Both the position numbers and the translations under genes were made by a program. This document shows positions 1 to 8,400 of a stretch of DNA of 13,398 bases, piece after piece. Numbering within the stretch: position 1 is the first letter of the stretch; every line of letters starts with the position of its first letter. This DNA comes from an uncultured Flavobacteriales bacterium (lineage in GTDB: Bacteria > Bacteroidota > Bacteroidia > Flavobacteriales > CALTNV01): contig CALTNV010000038.1 in NCBI GenBank assembly GCA_943845485.1, forward strand, positions 1-13,398, in the 5' to 3' direction. The notes beneath the pieces were generated by a model. The model had not been told where the DNA came from, did no database searches, and saw only the letters and a program-made list of their open reading frames with translations.

Positions 1-6
1 TTTAAT

Positions 7-750
7 CTATTTTAAAGATAAAAACAATTCAATATTAGAAAGCGGAAGAAGTTTTTCTGAACAAATAAAATAGATTAAATACTTCCCTCTGAAGTACTTT
101 CGGTACTCCTTAATGTGATTTGAATTAACGATAATTCCTCTTTTAATTTGATAAAAGTTATCAGGTAGTATTTCTAATAATTTTTTAATAGAGAAATCAG
201 AAATATGTTTTTCTCCTTCAAAAGTAAAAAACTCAACATATTTTTCTGAAGCTTTTAAAAAAGTTATTTTGTCGATATGTACTAATATAATTTTATCGCC
301 TACTTTATGGGTTAATGTTGTTATTTTTTTTGGTTGTTTATCATTATTTTCCAGAATTGATAAAATTTTTTTAAAATTTATACTATGTGAATTTTGATGA
401 TCCAATTTATCAATTGTTTTTTCAAGTCTATCTTTTATAATTGGCTTCACCAAATAGTCTATAGCTAATGTCTCAAAAGCTTTTAAAGCATAATGGTCAA
501 ATGCAGTACAAAAAACAACTTGCGGTTGATGAGATAAATTTTGTAGCATTTCAAATCCATTTTTACCAGGCATTTCAATATCTAAAAAAATAATATCTGG
601 TTTATATTTATTAATCATTTCATATCCTTCAATACCATTTTTTGCTTGAGCAATAATGTCAAATTTATCATCAAATTGAAGTAATAAATCTTTTAGTCTA
701 TCTCTTGCAATTTGTTCATCATCAATGATAATAGTTTTATATTTCTTCAT
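7..750 (-). CDS. LytTR-family response regulator
   Basis: This is a two-component response regulator, expected to bind DNA once phosphorylated by the neighbouring kinase. Residues 1-115 form a receiver domain: acidic pair D10/D11, phospho-acceptor D57 in the FLDIEMPG motif, T82, and K102 followed by proline. Residues about 143-245 form a LytTR DNA-binding domain with the typical KASEKYVEFF strand and a FYQIKRGIIVN segment, where the family commonly has an R-x-x-IVN pattern. The length (247 aa) is normal for the LytR/AlgR type. The ATG lies inside the end of the kinase gene (14-base overlap), so the two are almost certainly cotranscribed and translationally coupled. The target genes cannot be read from the sequence. 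Family assignment is very secure; the process controlled is unknown. Confidence 0.95.
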   Translation of the reverse strand: MKKYKTIIIDDEQIARDRLKDLLLQFDDKFDIIAQAKNGIEGYEMINKYKPDIIFLDIEMPGKNGFEMLQNLSHQPQVVFCTAFDHYALKAFETLAIDYLVKPIIKDRLEKTIDKLDHQNSHSINFKKILSILENNDKQPKKITTLTHKVGDKIILVHIDKITFLKASEKYVEFFTFEGEKHISDFSIKKLLEILPDNFYQIKRGIIVNSNHIKEYRKYFRGKYLIYFICSEKLLPLSNIELFLSLK

Positions 751-2629
751 ACATTGGAATACTTATTTCAATTTCTTTTGAAGGGATGTTTTTAAAAACG
801 ATTTGATATTGTTTAGGGTATAATATGTCCAATTTGCTGTAAATACTTTTGATGCCAAAACCTTGTTGGATATCAGAAGGGAATGGAGCTCCATTATCAC
901 TTATTTTTAATATAATATTATTGTTATTTTGATATATTTTAATTTTGATAAGTGCTTCTTTCGTTAATTTTGAAATACCATGTTTTATAGCATTTTCAAC
1001 TAAAGGTTGTAAGATAAATTTTGGGATTAAATAGTTTTTTATATCACTTTTTACAGTAATATTAAAAGATAATCGATCAATAAATCTGACTTTTTCAATA
1101 TTTAAATAAGCTAATGTAATCTCTAATTCTTGTTCAATTGTTGTCCAGTTAGAAACATTTTTATTGATACTGTATCTGTAAAATTCTGCTAAATTTATAG
1201 CTATTTTTTCTGTTTCATTTGGATTTTTAAATACCATTCCAGCGATCGAGTTTAAGCTATTGTATAAAAAGTGTGGATTTACTTTAGCATGTAGTTCATT
1301 AAGCTTAGCTTGCGTATTAATTTGTTCTAACTTTTTTATTTTTAATTTGTTTTTTAATACAATTGTTTTTTCTTTCTGTTTAAAATAAATAATAAATGCT
1401 CTAAAAAAACCAACTACAATAATACAAAAGCTAATATTGATAATGGTTTGAATTAATTGTTCTTTTTGAATATTGTTGGGTATTGTTTTCGAAAAAAGTA
1501 ACAATGATAAATAGGGTATTAAAACAATAACAATTGGTACAGAACATGTTATTGTAAAAGAAATGATTGATTTTTTAAGATAGTTAGTATCTAACCGATT
1601 AGTTTTCTTTTCTATAAACCTTATTAGGTTGGCAATTAATAAAAAAGATATTACGGATATAAGATTAATAGTTATAACATCAATCCATTGATAAAAAAAT
1701 AGATAGGGATTTTTAATTTCAGAACAAATGATAAAATAAACGCTAGAAATAGAACATAAGGCTATTAAACTGAATAGCGAAATAGCATTAAAAATGATAA
1801 ATGGATTATCTTTTTTAATTTTAAGTTTTAAATAAAAAACTTTTAATAGATAATATGATATCACCAAAAGTAAAATATAGAAAGGAAATAAAATGAAGAA
1901 AATATTTTTTTTCAACCATGTTTTTGTTTGATTTGATTTAGATGATATTTCTTCTTGTAAAGAAGAAAATGAAATTAGATATAAGGTTTTAATTAAATGT
2001 TTATCAAAAGGAGAAATCCTATTGTTTGGGATATCTTTTTTTAGCTTAAAAATTTTATTAGAGTCAGTTGTTCCAATTGAATAAAATACTGTAGAATTAA
2101 TACTTATTTCTTCTCGTCCTTTATTAAAAATAAAAATAAAGTCTAAAATATTAGGGTATAAGGCATAAGCAATTTGATTTGTAATGAAATTCTGATGAAG
2201 GTTCTTAGGGATATTATAAAGGTTTAAAATTAATTTATAATTACTAATAGTATCATTGGTATAATTCCATTTGTGAATATTGTTTCTTTCTTTTGGACCA
2301 ACTAAACTTGTATATAATTTGTAGTTTTCTGAATCAACTATAATAATTTCAAAATTCAAAGGGTTCTTGTTTTCAGTTGTTATTTTTATTTTTTTACATA
2401 GTTGATTTAAATTTTTTATGCTTTCTTTTATCTGTTTTATAGCGGTTGAGTCATTAATGCTAGACAAATCAATATTGATGTTTTTTTCCCAATGGTAATG
2501 GGTTGATTTATGTAAATTAAATGCAAGAGTTTTTTCTACTAAAGAATCAATTTTACTTTGAGAATACACACTAACAACTCCTGAAAAAAGAGTAAATATT
2601 AGTATAATTAAAATGATAACTTGTTTCAT
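737..2629 (-). CDS. LytS-type membrane sensor histidine kinase with an unassigned periplasmic domain
   Basis: This is the sensor partner of the LytTR regulator that follows it. A signal peptide covers residues 1-23 (hydrophobic core, then VYSQ). Residues about 24-235 are a probable periplasmic sensor domain. About five membrane segments follow (roughly 243-262, 277-303, 314-337, 354-378, 394-416). A lysine-rich linker or coiled coil (420-447) leads into the His_kinase domain, with phospho-acceptor H453 in NPHFLYNSLN. The ATPase domain shows the N box QPLVENAIKHG (541-551), D578-N-G580 and the glycine motif GFGIKSI (590-596). All catalytic motifs look intact. The signal-peptide-plus-soluble-domain layout resembles 7TM-DISM sensor kinases, but only about five C-terminal membrane segments are evident. 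The ligand is unknown. The gene starts 189 bases after the lipoprotein gene, a region in which I found no convincing promoter. Confidence 0.93.
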   Translation of the reverse strand: MKQVIILIILIFTLFSGVVSVYSQSKIDSLVEKTLAFNLHKSTHYHWEKNINIDLSSINDSTAIKQIKESIKNLNQLCKKIKITTENKNPLNFEIIIVDSENYKLYTSLVGPKERNNIHKWNYTNDTISNYKLILNLYNIPKNLHQNFITNQIAYALYPNILDFIFIFNKGREEISINSTVFYSIGTTDSNKIFKLKKDIPNNRISPFDKHLIKTLYLISFSSLQEEISSKSNQTKTWLKKNIFFILFPFYILLLVISYYLLKVFYLKLKIKKDNPFIIFNAISLFSLIALCSISSVYFIICSEIKNPYLFFYQWIDVITINLISVISFLLIANLIRFIEKKTNRLDTNYLKKSIISFTITCSVPIVIVLIPYLSLLLFSKTIPNNIQKEQLIQTIINISFCIIVVGFFRAFIIYFKQKEKTIVLKNKLKIKKLEQINTQAKLNELHAKVNPHFLYNSLNSIAGMVFKNPNETEKIAINLAEFYRYSINKNVSNWTTIEQELEITLAYLNIEKVRFIDRLSFNITVKSDIKNYLIPKFILQPLVENAIKHGISKLTKEALIKIKIYQNNNNIILKISDNGAPFPSDIQQGFGIKSIYSKLDILYPKQYQIVFKNIPSKEIEISIPMYEEI

Positions 2630-2818
2630 AATTGTAAAATTAGTTTTTTGATTGAAACAAATTAACAGAACTGTAAAGTGAAATAAAAGAATAATCTGAT
2701 AAACAGGTCTAATAGGAGTATGAACTGGCTTTTAATGATTTAAAAATCAATATTAGGTACCAAGAATATATCTTGTTCATATTTATACATTATGTTTTTT
2801 AACTAAAAAATATTTAGT

Positions 2819-3319
2819 TTATCCCTGAAAATAAAAAGGGGCACTTATTTTCCATCCAGATTTGGTCAATAGTGTTTTACTTGAATAGAGTTTATATTCA
2901 ACATCTTCGAATGTGAAATAGATGGTAATTTGTGCAGAAGTCATTCCATTTTTTTGAAACGAATTAGCTTCTAATTTACTGAATTTTATTTTTTTTGAAT
3001 CTATACCAGCATTTGCAAGAGATTTTTTTAGTTTGATAAAAGATGGTTGAATTGATTTAATTACTTGTTTAAGTTTGTAATCAATCTTTTTATTTTCCTC
3101 TGTTTTTGCTTCTTTTGATAAACTTGATGTTTTAATGATTTCTTTGAATCCGGATTTATTAATAAATAATTTTTTATAGTCTGTGGAGTCATTAGATTTT
3201 ATTGATTTAATGAGTTGTTTTCCAAAATCATCTTGATTTGATTTAGTTGGAAGTTCAATAGGTGAGTTTCCACAAGCGTAAATCGATAAGGCTATGAATA
3301 AATAAAGTATCTTTTTCAT
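2819..3319 (-). CDS. Small lipoprotein of unknown function
   Basis: I do not recognise this 166-residue protein by family. It begins with a lipoprotein signal peptide (residues 1-15) ending in the lipobox-like SIYAC, with C16 as the predicted lipidated cysteine followed by GNSP, so it should be anchored in the envelope facing the periplasm or the surface. The mature part is lysine-rich. It has a helical first half (about 30-105) and a beta-rich second half (about 112-165) ending in GWKISAPFYF. That helix-then-sheet order with a terminal GW-K strand recalls NTF2-like lipoproteins, but this is inference from pattern only. It lies upstream of the sensor kinase on the same strand and could be an accessory protein, though the 189-base gap makes a shared operon uncertain. 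Confidence 0.75.
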   Translation of the reverse strand: MKKILYLFIALSIYACGNSPIELPTKSNQDDFGKQLIKSIKSNDSTDYKKLFINKSGFKEIIKTSSLSKEAKTEENKKIDYKLKQVIKSIQPSFIKLKKSLANAGIDSKKIKFSKLEANSFQKNGMTSAQITIYFTFEDVEYKLYSSKTLLTKSGWKISAPFYFQG

Positions 3320-3361
3320 TTTAATAGAGTTTTAAAATAACTTAGTTTAAAAAGAATAAAA

Positions 3362-3396
3362 AATCAAACCAAATTTATGTTTTATTAATTTGATTG
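3362..3396. repeat. Imperfect inverted repeat upstream of the lipoprotein gene
   Basis: AATCAAA at 3362-3368 is matched by TTTGATT at 3390-3396, and inside it CAAATT (3370-3375) is matched by AATTTG (3387-3392). The whole element is about 35 bases long and A/T-rich. It covers the candidate -7 element of the lipoprotein gene and could be an operator, but in such AT-rich DNA chance is a real alternative. Confidence 0.25.
3370..3377 (-). promoter_or_regulatory. Candidate -7 element (TAnnTTTG) for the lipoprotein gene
   Basis: Read on the minus strand these bases are TAAATTTG, a full match to the Bacteroidota -7 consensus TAnnTTTG. It lies about 50 bases before the ATG at 3319, which would leave a leader of about 45 bases. 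No good TTTG -33 element sits at the expected distance, so the call rests on the -7 match and position alone. Confidence 0.3.
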
Positions 3397-3591
3397 AATA
3401 ATGGGTTGTAATAAAAACTTCTCCAATTCTGTAGTACCTCAAAAGATAGACAATATTTGGGAGCTATTCCTCATTTTAAAAACTAAAGAATGTCCTTACT
3501 AATATTCTTTGAATTTAAATCCATTACTAACAAATCATTTTATGAAATTTTGTATGATTTTTGATTATATTGTATAAATACTCATTATGTT

Positions 3592-5259
3592 ATGCAACTC
3601 AAATTTTTAATTACCTTACTATTTACTTACTTGTTTGCAATAAACTTACAGGCTCAAGAATTAATATACCCTGAAAATCCAATCACTAAATCATTAGGGA
3701 AAACTGTTACTTCTGATGTTGATGGTAATGTTTATTTTGCTGGTGATTATAATAATGAAATACAATTACTTGGAGCATCTTTGTATGCTTATGATTATCC
3801 AAACGATGGAGCTACAAATGGAGATGTTCTTATTGGTAAATTAAACCCATCAGGACAATTATTATGGTTAAAAAGTATTGGTGGAATTAATAGGGATCAA
3901 GTCTTTGATATAGAGATATCCCCTAATGGTTCTGTTACAATTGTTGGAACCTTTAGAGGTTCAATTTATATTCAGGGTAATGAATTAATTGGTGGTAATT
4001 CAAACGAATCTTTTTTTGTTGTTGATTTAGATATTGAAGATGGGGCCTACATTAATGCAATAAATTCTTCAGGTAATAGTGGTAGTTCTGATATTGAATC
4101 TGTTGTTTATGATGATGAAGGGAGTATGTATTTATCAGGCTCTTTATATGGAAGTATTGTTTTTTTAGAAGATACGATTGTTTCTGATAATCAATCTAGT
4201 AGTTTTTTAATTAAAGCTACTAAAGGTAATTTTGATTGGGTAATTCAAATAAAAGGTAATGATAATTCTGGGCAAGGACTTTATTATGATAAATCTAATG
4301 AGCAAATATATCAAGTAGGTTTATTTGGAGGTTCTTTTACAGTTCAAGACTTATCTGTTAGGCAAATTCATAATGGACATAATACTTTTTTACTTTCTGT
4401 TAAAAAAGATGGTAGAATAGAGTGGATTCAATCTTTACAATCTGATGGAGAGATTCATTGTTATACAGTTACAGGTAATGATGGTTATGTTTATATTGGT
4501 GGAGAATTATTAAAGAATTTATTTTTACCTAATGGAGATGAAATTTTGACAAGAGGGTATAATGATGGAGTAGTTGTAGCTTATGATCACAATGGTGTAT
4601 ATTCTTACCACACAATTATTGGAGGTAACAGAGAGGATGAGGTTGTAAAATTAGTTTATACTAATAATGCATTAGTTGTTCAGTTTTTAATGGGAGATAA
4701 TGCTTATTGTAATGGTACTAATTTTGATTTTGATGGATTTAAAACAGATGCTAAAATCAGTTTAGATTATACATTACAAAATATTTATAATTATAATTAT
4801 GTTCCTGTTGTAGATGGTTCAGGTCAAGTTTTTCCTAAAGATTTTACTTTAACTCAAGATAATGTTTTTACTATCGGACAAACAGTTAATAGTATGTTGA
4901 TAGATGGTGTTATTTATGGAGGTTCTCCTAATTTTAAAGATTTTTATTTAATTAAAGACTATTTTTTAATTCCTTCAAATTTACCTTCATCTCCTGTTAT
5001 AAAACTAAGATCAAGATTTGATATTTATGAATTATCATTGTATCCCAATCCCGCTTATGAAGGCCAAATAGTTTATTTTAATAAATACTCATTAATTGAT
5101 AAAGTTGAAATATATGATGAAAGTGGTAAATACATAAAAATGTTTAATTTGGATTTAAATACCGGATTTTCAACAGATAGTTTAAGTGGTGGGGTGTTTT
5201 TAATTAAAGGTTATCATTTAAATCAATTAATAGGCGTTTCAAAACTAATTGTTTATTAA
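3592..5259 (+). CDS. Secreted beta-propeller-like protein with type IX secretion sorting domain
   Basis: This 555-residue protein has a signal peptide (1-22, ending LQAQ) and a C-terminal type A sorting domain of the type IX secretion system (about 481-555). The tail begins LSLYPNPAYEG, continues with VEIYDESGKYIK and a GVFLIKG turn, and ends KLIVY. It should cross the inner membrane by Sec, cross the outer membrane by T9SS, and be released or attached to the surface after tail cleavage. The body carries degenerate repeats of a strand pattern such as GNVYFAGDY (46-), GSVTIVGTFRGSI (113-), GSMYLSGSLYGSI (177-), IYQVGLFGGSF (239-) and YVYIGGELL (299-), typical of SBBP-like beta-propeller blades. 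No catalytic motif is evident; an adhesive or structural surface role is inference. The ATG at 3592 is chosen because it opens directly into the signal peptide. Confidence 0.88.
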   Translation: MQLKFLITLLFTYLFAINLQAQELIYPENPITKSLGKTVTSDVDGNVYFAGDYNNEIQLLGASLYAYDYPNDGATNGDVLIGKLNPSGQLLWLKSIGGINRDQVFDIEISPNGSVTIVGTFRGSIYIQGNELIGGNSNESFFVVDLDIEDGAYINAINSSGNSGSSDIESVVYDDEGSMYLSGSLYGSIVFLEDTIVSDNQSSSFLIKATKGNFDWVIQIKGNDNSGQGLYYDKSNEQIYQVGLFGGSFTVQDLSVRQIHNGHNTFLLSVKKDGRIEWIQSLQSDGEIHCYTVTGNDGYVYIGGELLKNLFLPNGDEILTRGYNDGVVVAYDHNGVYSYHTIIGGNREDEVVKLVYTNNALVVQFLMGDNAYCNGTNFDFDGFKTDAKISLDYTLQNIYNYNYVPVVDGSGQVFPKDFTLTQDNVFTIGQTVNSMLIDGVIYGGSPNFKDFYLIKDYFLIPSNLPSSPVIKLRSRFDIYELSLYPNPAYEGQIVYFNKYSLIDKVEIYDESGKYIKMFNLDLNTGFSTDSLSGGVFLIKGYHLNQLIGVSKLIVY

Positions 5260-5346
5260 TAGAAGTTAAAATATCAAATAGCTTCTTAAATTCATTTTCA
5301 AATTATAATTTGTTAGGTATCTTATTTAAAACTAATTTAATTGTTT

Positions 5347-6303
5347 ATGAAATATTTATCTACCTATCTTTTTTTATTCTTAGCATTTATTTCATGCGCA
5401 CAAGAAACAAATATAAAATCTGTTAATTCAATGTCTAAAAACTATAATAATTTAACTCCTTTTGAATCTTATGTGATTAATGAAAAAGGAACCGAACGCC
5501 CATTTACAGGTGAATATGATAACTTTTATGAGGATGGGGTTTATACATGTAAAAAATGTGATTCTCCTTTATATAATTCCTCAGATAAGTTTGATGGACA
5601 CTGTGGTTGGCCAGCCTTTGACGATGAAATTGAAGGGGCAGTTACTAAGGTTAAAGATGCCGATGGCAGAAGAGTAGAAATAATATGTTCAAATTGTGAA
5701 GGTCACTTAGGGCATATTTTCATAGGGGAACAATTTACAGAAAAAAATACCAGGCATTGTGTAAATTCCGCATCCTTAAAGTTTGTGTCTAAACAAGAGC
5801 AATTGCTTAGAGATAAACAAGGTTTTAGAACAGCTTATTTTGCTTCTGGATGTTTTTGGGGAACTGAATACTATTTCTCTAAATACAAAGGCGTTATTGA
5901 AACTTCGGTTGGTTATATAGGGGGTACAGTAGAAAATCCTTCTTATAGACAAGTATGTACTGGTAAAACTGGTCATGCAGAAGCAGTGAAAGTTGTTTAT
6001 GATCCTAAACTTGTTTCTTATGAGTCATTAGTGATGTTGTTTTTCGAAACCCATGATCAGTCCCAGCTAAACAGACAAGGACCAGACATAGGTGAGCAGT
6101 ATCGTTCAGAAGTTTTCTATGAATCTTTAGAAGAAAAAAAGATTGTTGAAGATTTAATTCAAGTATTATTAGATAGTGGTTATGATGTTGCCACTGAAGT
6201 AACTAAAGCAACTATGTTTTACCCTGCTGAAAAATATCATCAACAATACTATGATAAAACTGGGGGTAGCCCTTATTGTCATTTTTATATCAAAAAATTC
6301 TAA
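5347..6303 (+). CDS. msrBA: Bifunctional methionine sulfoxide reductase B/A, lipoprotein-anchored
   Basis: The enzyme reduces both diastereomers of oxidised methionine in proteins: MsrB acts on the R form, MsrA on the S form. The MsrB domain comes first (about 32-150). Its zinc cysteines are C68/C71 and C114/C117, with GHCGWPAF (84-91) and catalytic C138 in RHCVNSASL. The MsrA domain follows (about 160-318) with GCFWGTE (168-174, catalytic C169), the CTGKTGHAEAV segment (204-214), and C311 near the end as a probable resolving cysteine. Residues 1-16 form a lipoprotein signal with LAFISC, so C17 is probably lipidated and the enzyme should repair periplasmic or envelope proteins. I place the start at the ATG at 5347, not the in-frame TTG at 5341: the ATG gives a clean MKYL signal peptide and a 318-residue protein. 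The gene is 87 bases after the T9SS substrate gene. Confidence 0.95.
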   Translation: MKYLSTYLFLFLAFISCAQETNIKSVNSMSKNYNNLTPFESYVINEKGTERPFTGEYDNFYEDGVYTCKKCDSPLYNSSDKFDGHCGWPAFDDEIEGAVTKVKDADGRRVEIICSNCEGHLGHIFIGEQFTEKNTRHCVNSASLKFVSKQEQLLRDKQGFRTAYFASGCFWGTEYYFSKYKGVIETSVGYIGGTVENPSYRQVCTGKTGHAEAVKVVYDPKLVSYESLVMLFFETHDQSQLNRQGPDIGEQYRSEVFYESLEEKKIVEDLIQVLLDSGYDVATEVTKATMFYPAEKYHQQYYDKTGGSPYCHFYIKKF

Positions 6304-6383
6304 TATTTTTAATTGGTTATTAAAGTGTTAAAATATATTTTAAATACATCTTAAATATCTATTTTAATTAAAAATTTTATTTT

Positions 6384-7916
6384 ATGAAAAATATTTTATC
6401 AATCTTTGGTTTTGCTTCTTTGTCTTTATTTTCTTTAGAAGCGCAAAAACTAAAAACAAATAGTATTTCTATTTTTGATAATGGAACTTCTTTTTATCTA
6501 AAATCTGGATATGTAAATTCAGAATCAGGTCATTTTTTATTAAAAGAAAAAGATATGCCTAAAGCTTTGTATGGCACTTTATGGTTTAATACATTAAATA
6601 TAAATAATGTATCATCTTATTCAGATACACTTAAAAAATCTATTATATCAAAGTCACTTAAAGATTTAATAATAACTAATAATGAAAAAAAAGTATCTTT
6701 AATTTTATCAGATAATGTTGTCATTAATGGGGTGTTGTATGTTCCAATAAATAAAAAAAATCCTGAAGAAGGTATATATAATAATTTAATTAATTTTATT
6801 GGTGTTCACACTGATGAAGGGGATTATCGATATTTTAATATCAAGGATGTAAAACAAATAAAGTTTTTAGAAGAACCTAATTATTATAAGTCTGAATATA
6901 ATATTTCTAAAGTCTTAGATGTCGAATTTAATAATTCATTATCTCAGAATAATATTGAGATGATGTATTTACAAAATGGATTAACTTGGAATCCTAATTA
7001 TTTATTAACGTTAAAGAGTGATAAAACTGCAGAAATTAAATTTAGAGCCGAAATAAGTAATAGGTCTGAAGATATTATTAATACACCAATAAATTTAGTG
7101 GTAGGGCAACCAAATTTTGTCTTTGGATCTAGGTTAAGTGATATTGTCAGTTTTCTTGGTGAAATCAAACCTAAAATAAATAGTTCAATGGCTATGAGAA
7201 GTAGTTATATGGCAAAAAGTTTAGATATTGAAGATGAATCGATGGAATCTACAGAGTTAGATTATGTTTCTAATAACGATATGTATTTTTATAATCTTGA
7301 AGAGGTTAGTTTGTCAAAAGGGAGTTCTGCTTTATACGATGTTTTCACAAAAAAAATAAATGTGCAACATGTTTATAAATCTATTTTACCTCAAAATAAT
7401 ACATATAACATTCATTTTTATAATAATCAATTTCAAAATCAAACAATTACTCATTATGTTGAGCTAATAAATAATACATCTCATCCATGGGTAGAAGGCA
7501 GTGTTTTTATTGTTAATGATAACAAAAGTGAAATTACTCCTTTAGCTCAAGAAAAACTTGCTTATACAGCAATTAATAATAGTAATTGTGTCAAAATAGC
7601 TGATACAAAAGATATTGTAGTTTCAGTTAAAGAGTCAATTGTTGATCAGTCAAACTTTTTATCTGGCAAACAACATTATCATGAATTGTTAATTGAGGGT
7701 ACTTTAACAATTGAAAATTTTAAGAACGAAGATGTTAAAATGGAATTAAATAAATCTATTTTAGGTACACTAATTAAATCTTCTATTCAATGGCAGAAAA
7801 ATGTAGGTTCAATTAATCAATTAAATTATTCAAATAATGTTCAATGGGAGCTTGATTTAAACAGAAAATCTAACAAGGAAATCACCTATAGTTATAAAGT
7901 TTTTGTTAAAAAATAG
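6384..7916 (+). CDS. Exported DUF4139-like protein (MuiA-related)
   Basis: This 510-residue protein has a signal peptide (1-20, ending SLEA before QK) and no lipobox or sorting tail, so it is probably periplasmic or outer-membrane associated. Residues about 188-260 carry YLQNGLTWNPNYLLTL followed by AEIKFRAEISNRSEDIINTPINLVVGQPNF. This matches the DUF4139 hallmark in which a beta strand with a W-x-P-x-Y core is followed by N-x-t-x-e-D-i-x-n-v-x-L-x-L-x-x-G-x-P. A Met/Ser/acid-rich linker (about 265-300) interrupts the domain, as in other family members. The C-terminal half is beta-rich with strands such as HYVELINNTSHPW (357-369). The molecular function of the family is poorly known; older literature links relatives to mucoidy inhibition. 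The sequence is divergent, so the family call is good but not certain. Confidence 0.65.
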   Translation: MKNILSIFGFASLSLFSLEAQKLKTNSISIFDNGTSFYLKSGYVNSESGHFLLKEKDMPKALYGTLWFNTLNINNVSSYSDTLKKSIISKSLKDLIITNNEKKVSLILSDNVVINGVLYVPINKKNPEEGIYNNLINFIGVHTDEGDYRYFNIKDVKQIKFLEEPNYYKSEYNISKVLDVEFNNSLSQNNIEMMYLQNGLTWNPNYLLTLKSDKTAEIKFRAEISNRSEDIINTPINLVVGQPNFVFGSRLSDIVSFLGEIKPKINSSMAMRSSYMAKSLDIEDESMESTELDYVSNNDMYFYNLEEVSLSKGSSALYDVFTKKINVQHVYKSILPQNNTYNIHFYNNQFQNQTITHYVELINNTSHPWVEGSVFIVNDNKSEITPLAQEKLAYTAINNSNCVKIADTKDIVVSVKESIVDQSNFLSGKQHYHELLIEGTLTIENFKNEDVKMELNKSILGTLIKSSIQWQKNVGSINQLNYSNNVQWELDLNRKSNKEITYSYKVFVKK

Positions 7917-7923
7917 ATCTAAA

Positions 7924-7951
7924 AAAAGGAGGTAGTTAACTACCTCCTTTT
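7924..7951. terminator. Bidirectional intrinsic terminator
   Basis: A perfect palindrome with 14-base arms (7924-7937 and 7938-7951) and no unpaired loop bases on paper. The core GGAGGTAGTT pairs with AACTACCTCC, flanked by A-runs on the left and T-runs on the right, which gives a U-tract on either transcript. It lies 8 bases after the stop of the DUF4139-like gene and 21 bases after the rplT stop on the other strand, so it can end both convergent units. Confidence 0.88.
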
Positions 7952-7972
7952 AATTTCAATAAGAAATTTAAA

Positions 7973-8317
7973 TTATTTTACGCTATCAACAACAGCTTTA
8001 AAAGCTTCTGGATGATGAGCAGCTAAGTCAGCTAAAACTTTACGGTTTAACTTAACACCTTTAGTGTTAACTTTTCCCATAAATTGGCTGTAAGACATAC
8101 CATGTTGTCTTGCACCCGCATTAATTCTTGTAATCCAAAGAGCTCTAAAATTTCTCTTCTTTTGCTTTCTTCCAATATAAGAGTAAAGCATTGCTTTTTC
8201 AACAGCATTTTTTGCTACTGTATAAACATTTTTTCTAGCTCCAAAATAACCTTTGGCAGCCTTGATAATTTTTTTTCTTCTAGCTTTACTAGCTACATGA
8301 TTGACACTTCTTGGCAT
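7973..8317 (-). CDS. rplT: 50S ribosomal protein bL20
   Basis: This is the large-subunit protein bL20, needed for early 50S assembly through binding of 23S rRNA. The 114-residue length is standard, and the hallmark features are all present: [16 protein letters not shown] at the N-terminus, a basic [15 protein letters not shown] segment, [21 protein letters not shown] in the middle, and a C-terminal [10 protein letters not shown] helix. It is the last gene of the thrS-infC-rpmI-rplT group and ends just before the palindromic terminator. An 83-base gap separates it from rpmI. In E. coli and B. subtilis L20 represses its own operon by binding leader RNA; whether that happens here cannot be read directly. 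Confidence 0.98.
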   Translation of the reverse strand: MPRSVNHVASKARRKKIIKAAKGYFGARKNVYTVAKNAVEKAMLYSYIGRKQKKRNFRALWITRINAGARQHGMSYSQFMGKVNTKGVKLNRKVLADLAAHHPEAFKAVVDSVK

Positions 8318-8400
8318 AATTTAATGTGTTTTAATGGATAGTGATCTATGAACAGATTCTTTAAACTATACATTAGGTTAATAACCGTAATTTTTAATTC

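Noticed and set aside
2801..2819. AACTAAA/TTTAGTT hairpin at the end of the lipoprotein gene as a terminator
   Set aside because: The stem is seven mostly A-T pairs and no U-tract follows on the minus-strand transcript, so it is too weak to call.
5341..5346. TTG at 5341 as the start of msrBA
   Set aside because: The ATG two codons later gives a standard lipoprotein signal peptide and needs no rare start.
5260..5346. Imperfect hairpin with AGAAG/CTTCT arms after the T9SS substrate gene
   Set aside because: The stem is short with a long loop and a bulge and lacks a clear T-run; not enough for a terminator call.
5480..5976. Two short open frames inside msrBA, one on each strand
   Set aside because: Both overlap the conserved MsrB and MsrA domains and have low-information translations.
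8084..8341. Open frame of 85 codons on the plus strand across rplT
   Set aside because: It lies opposite the certain bL20 gene and its translation has no family features; it is a shadow of the real gene.
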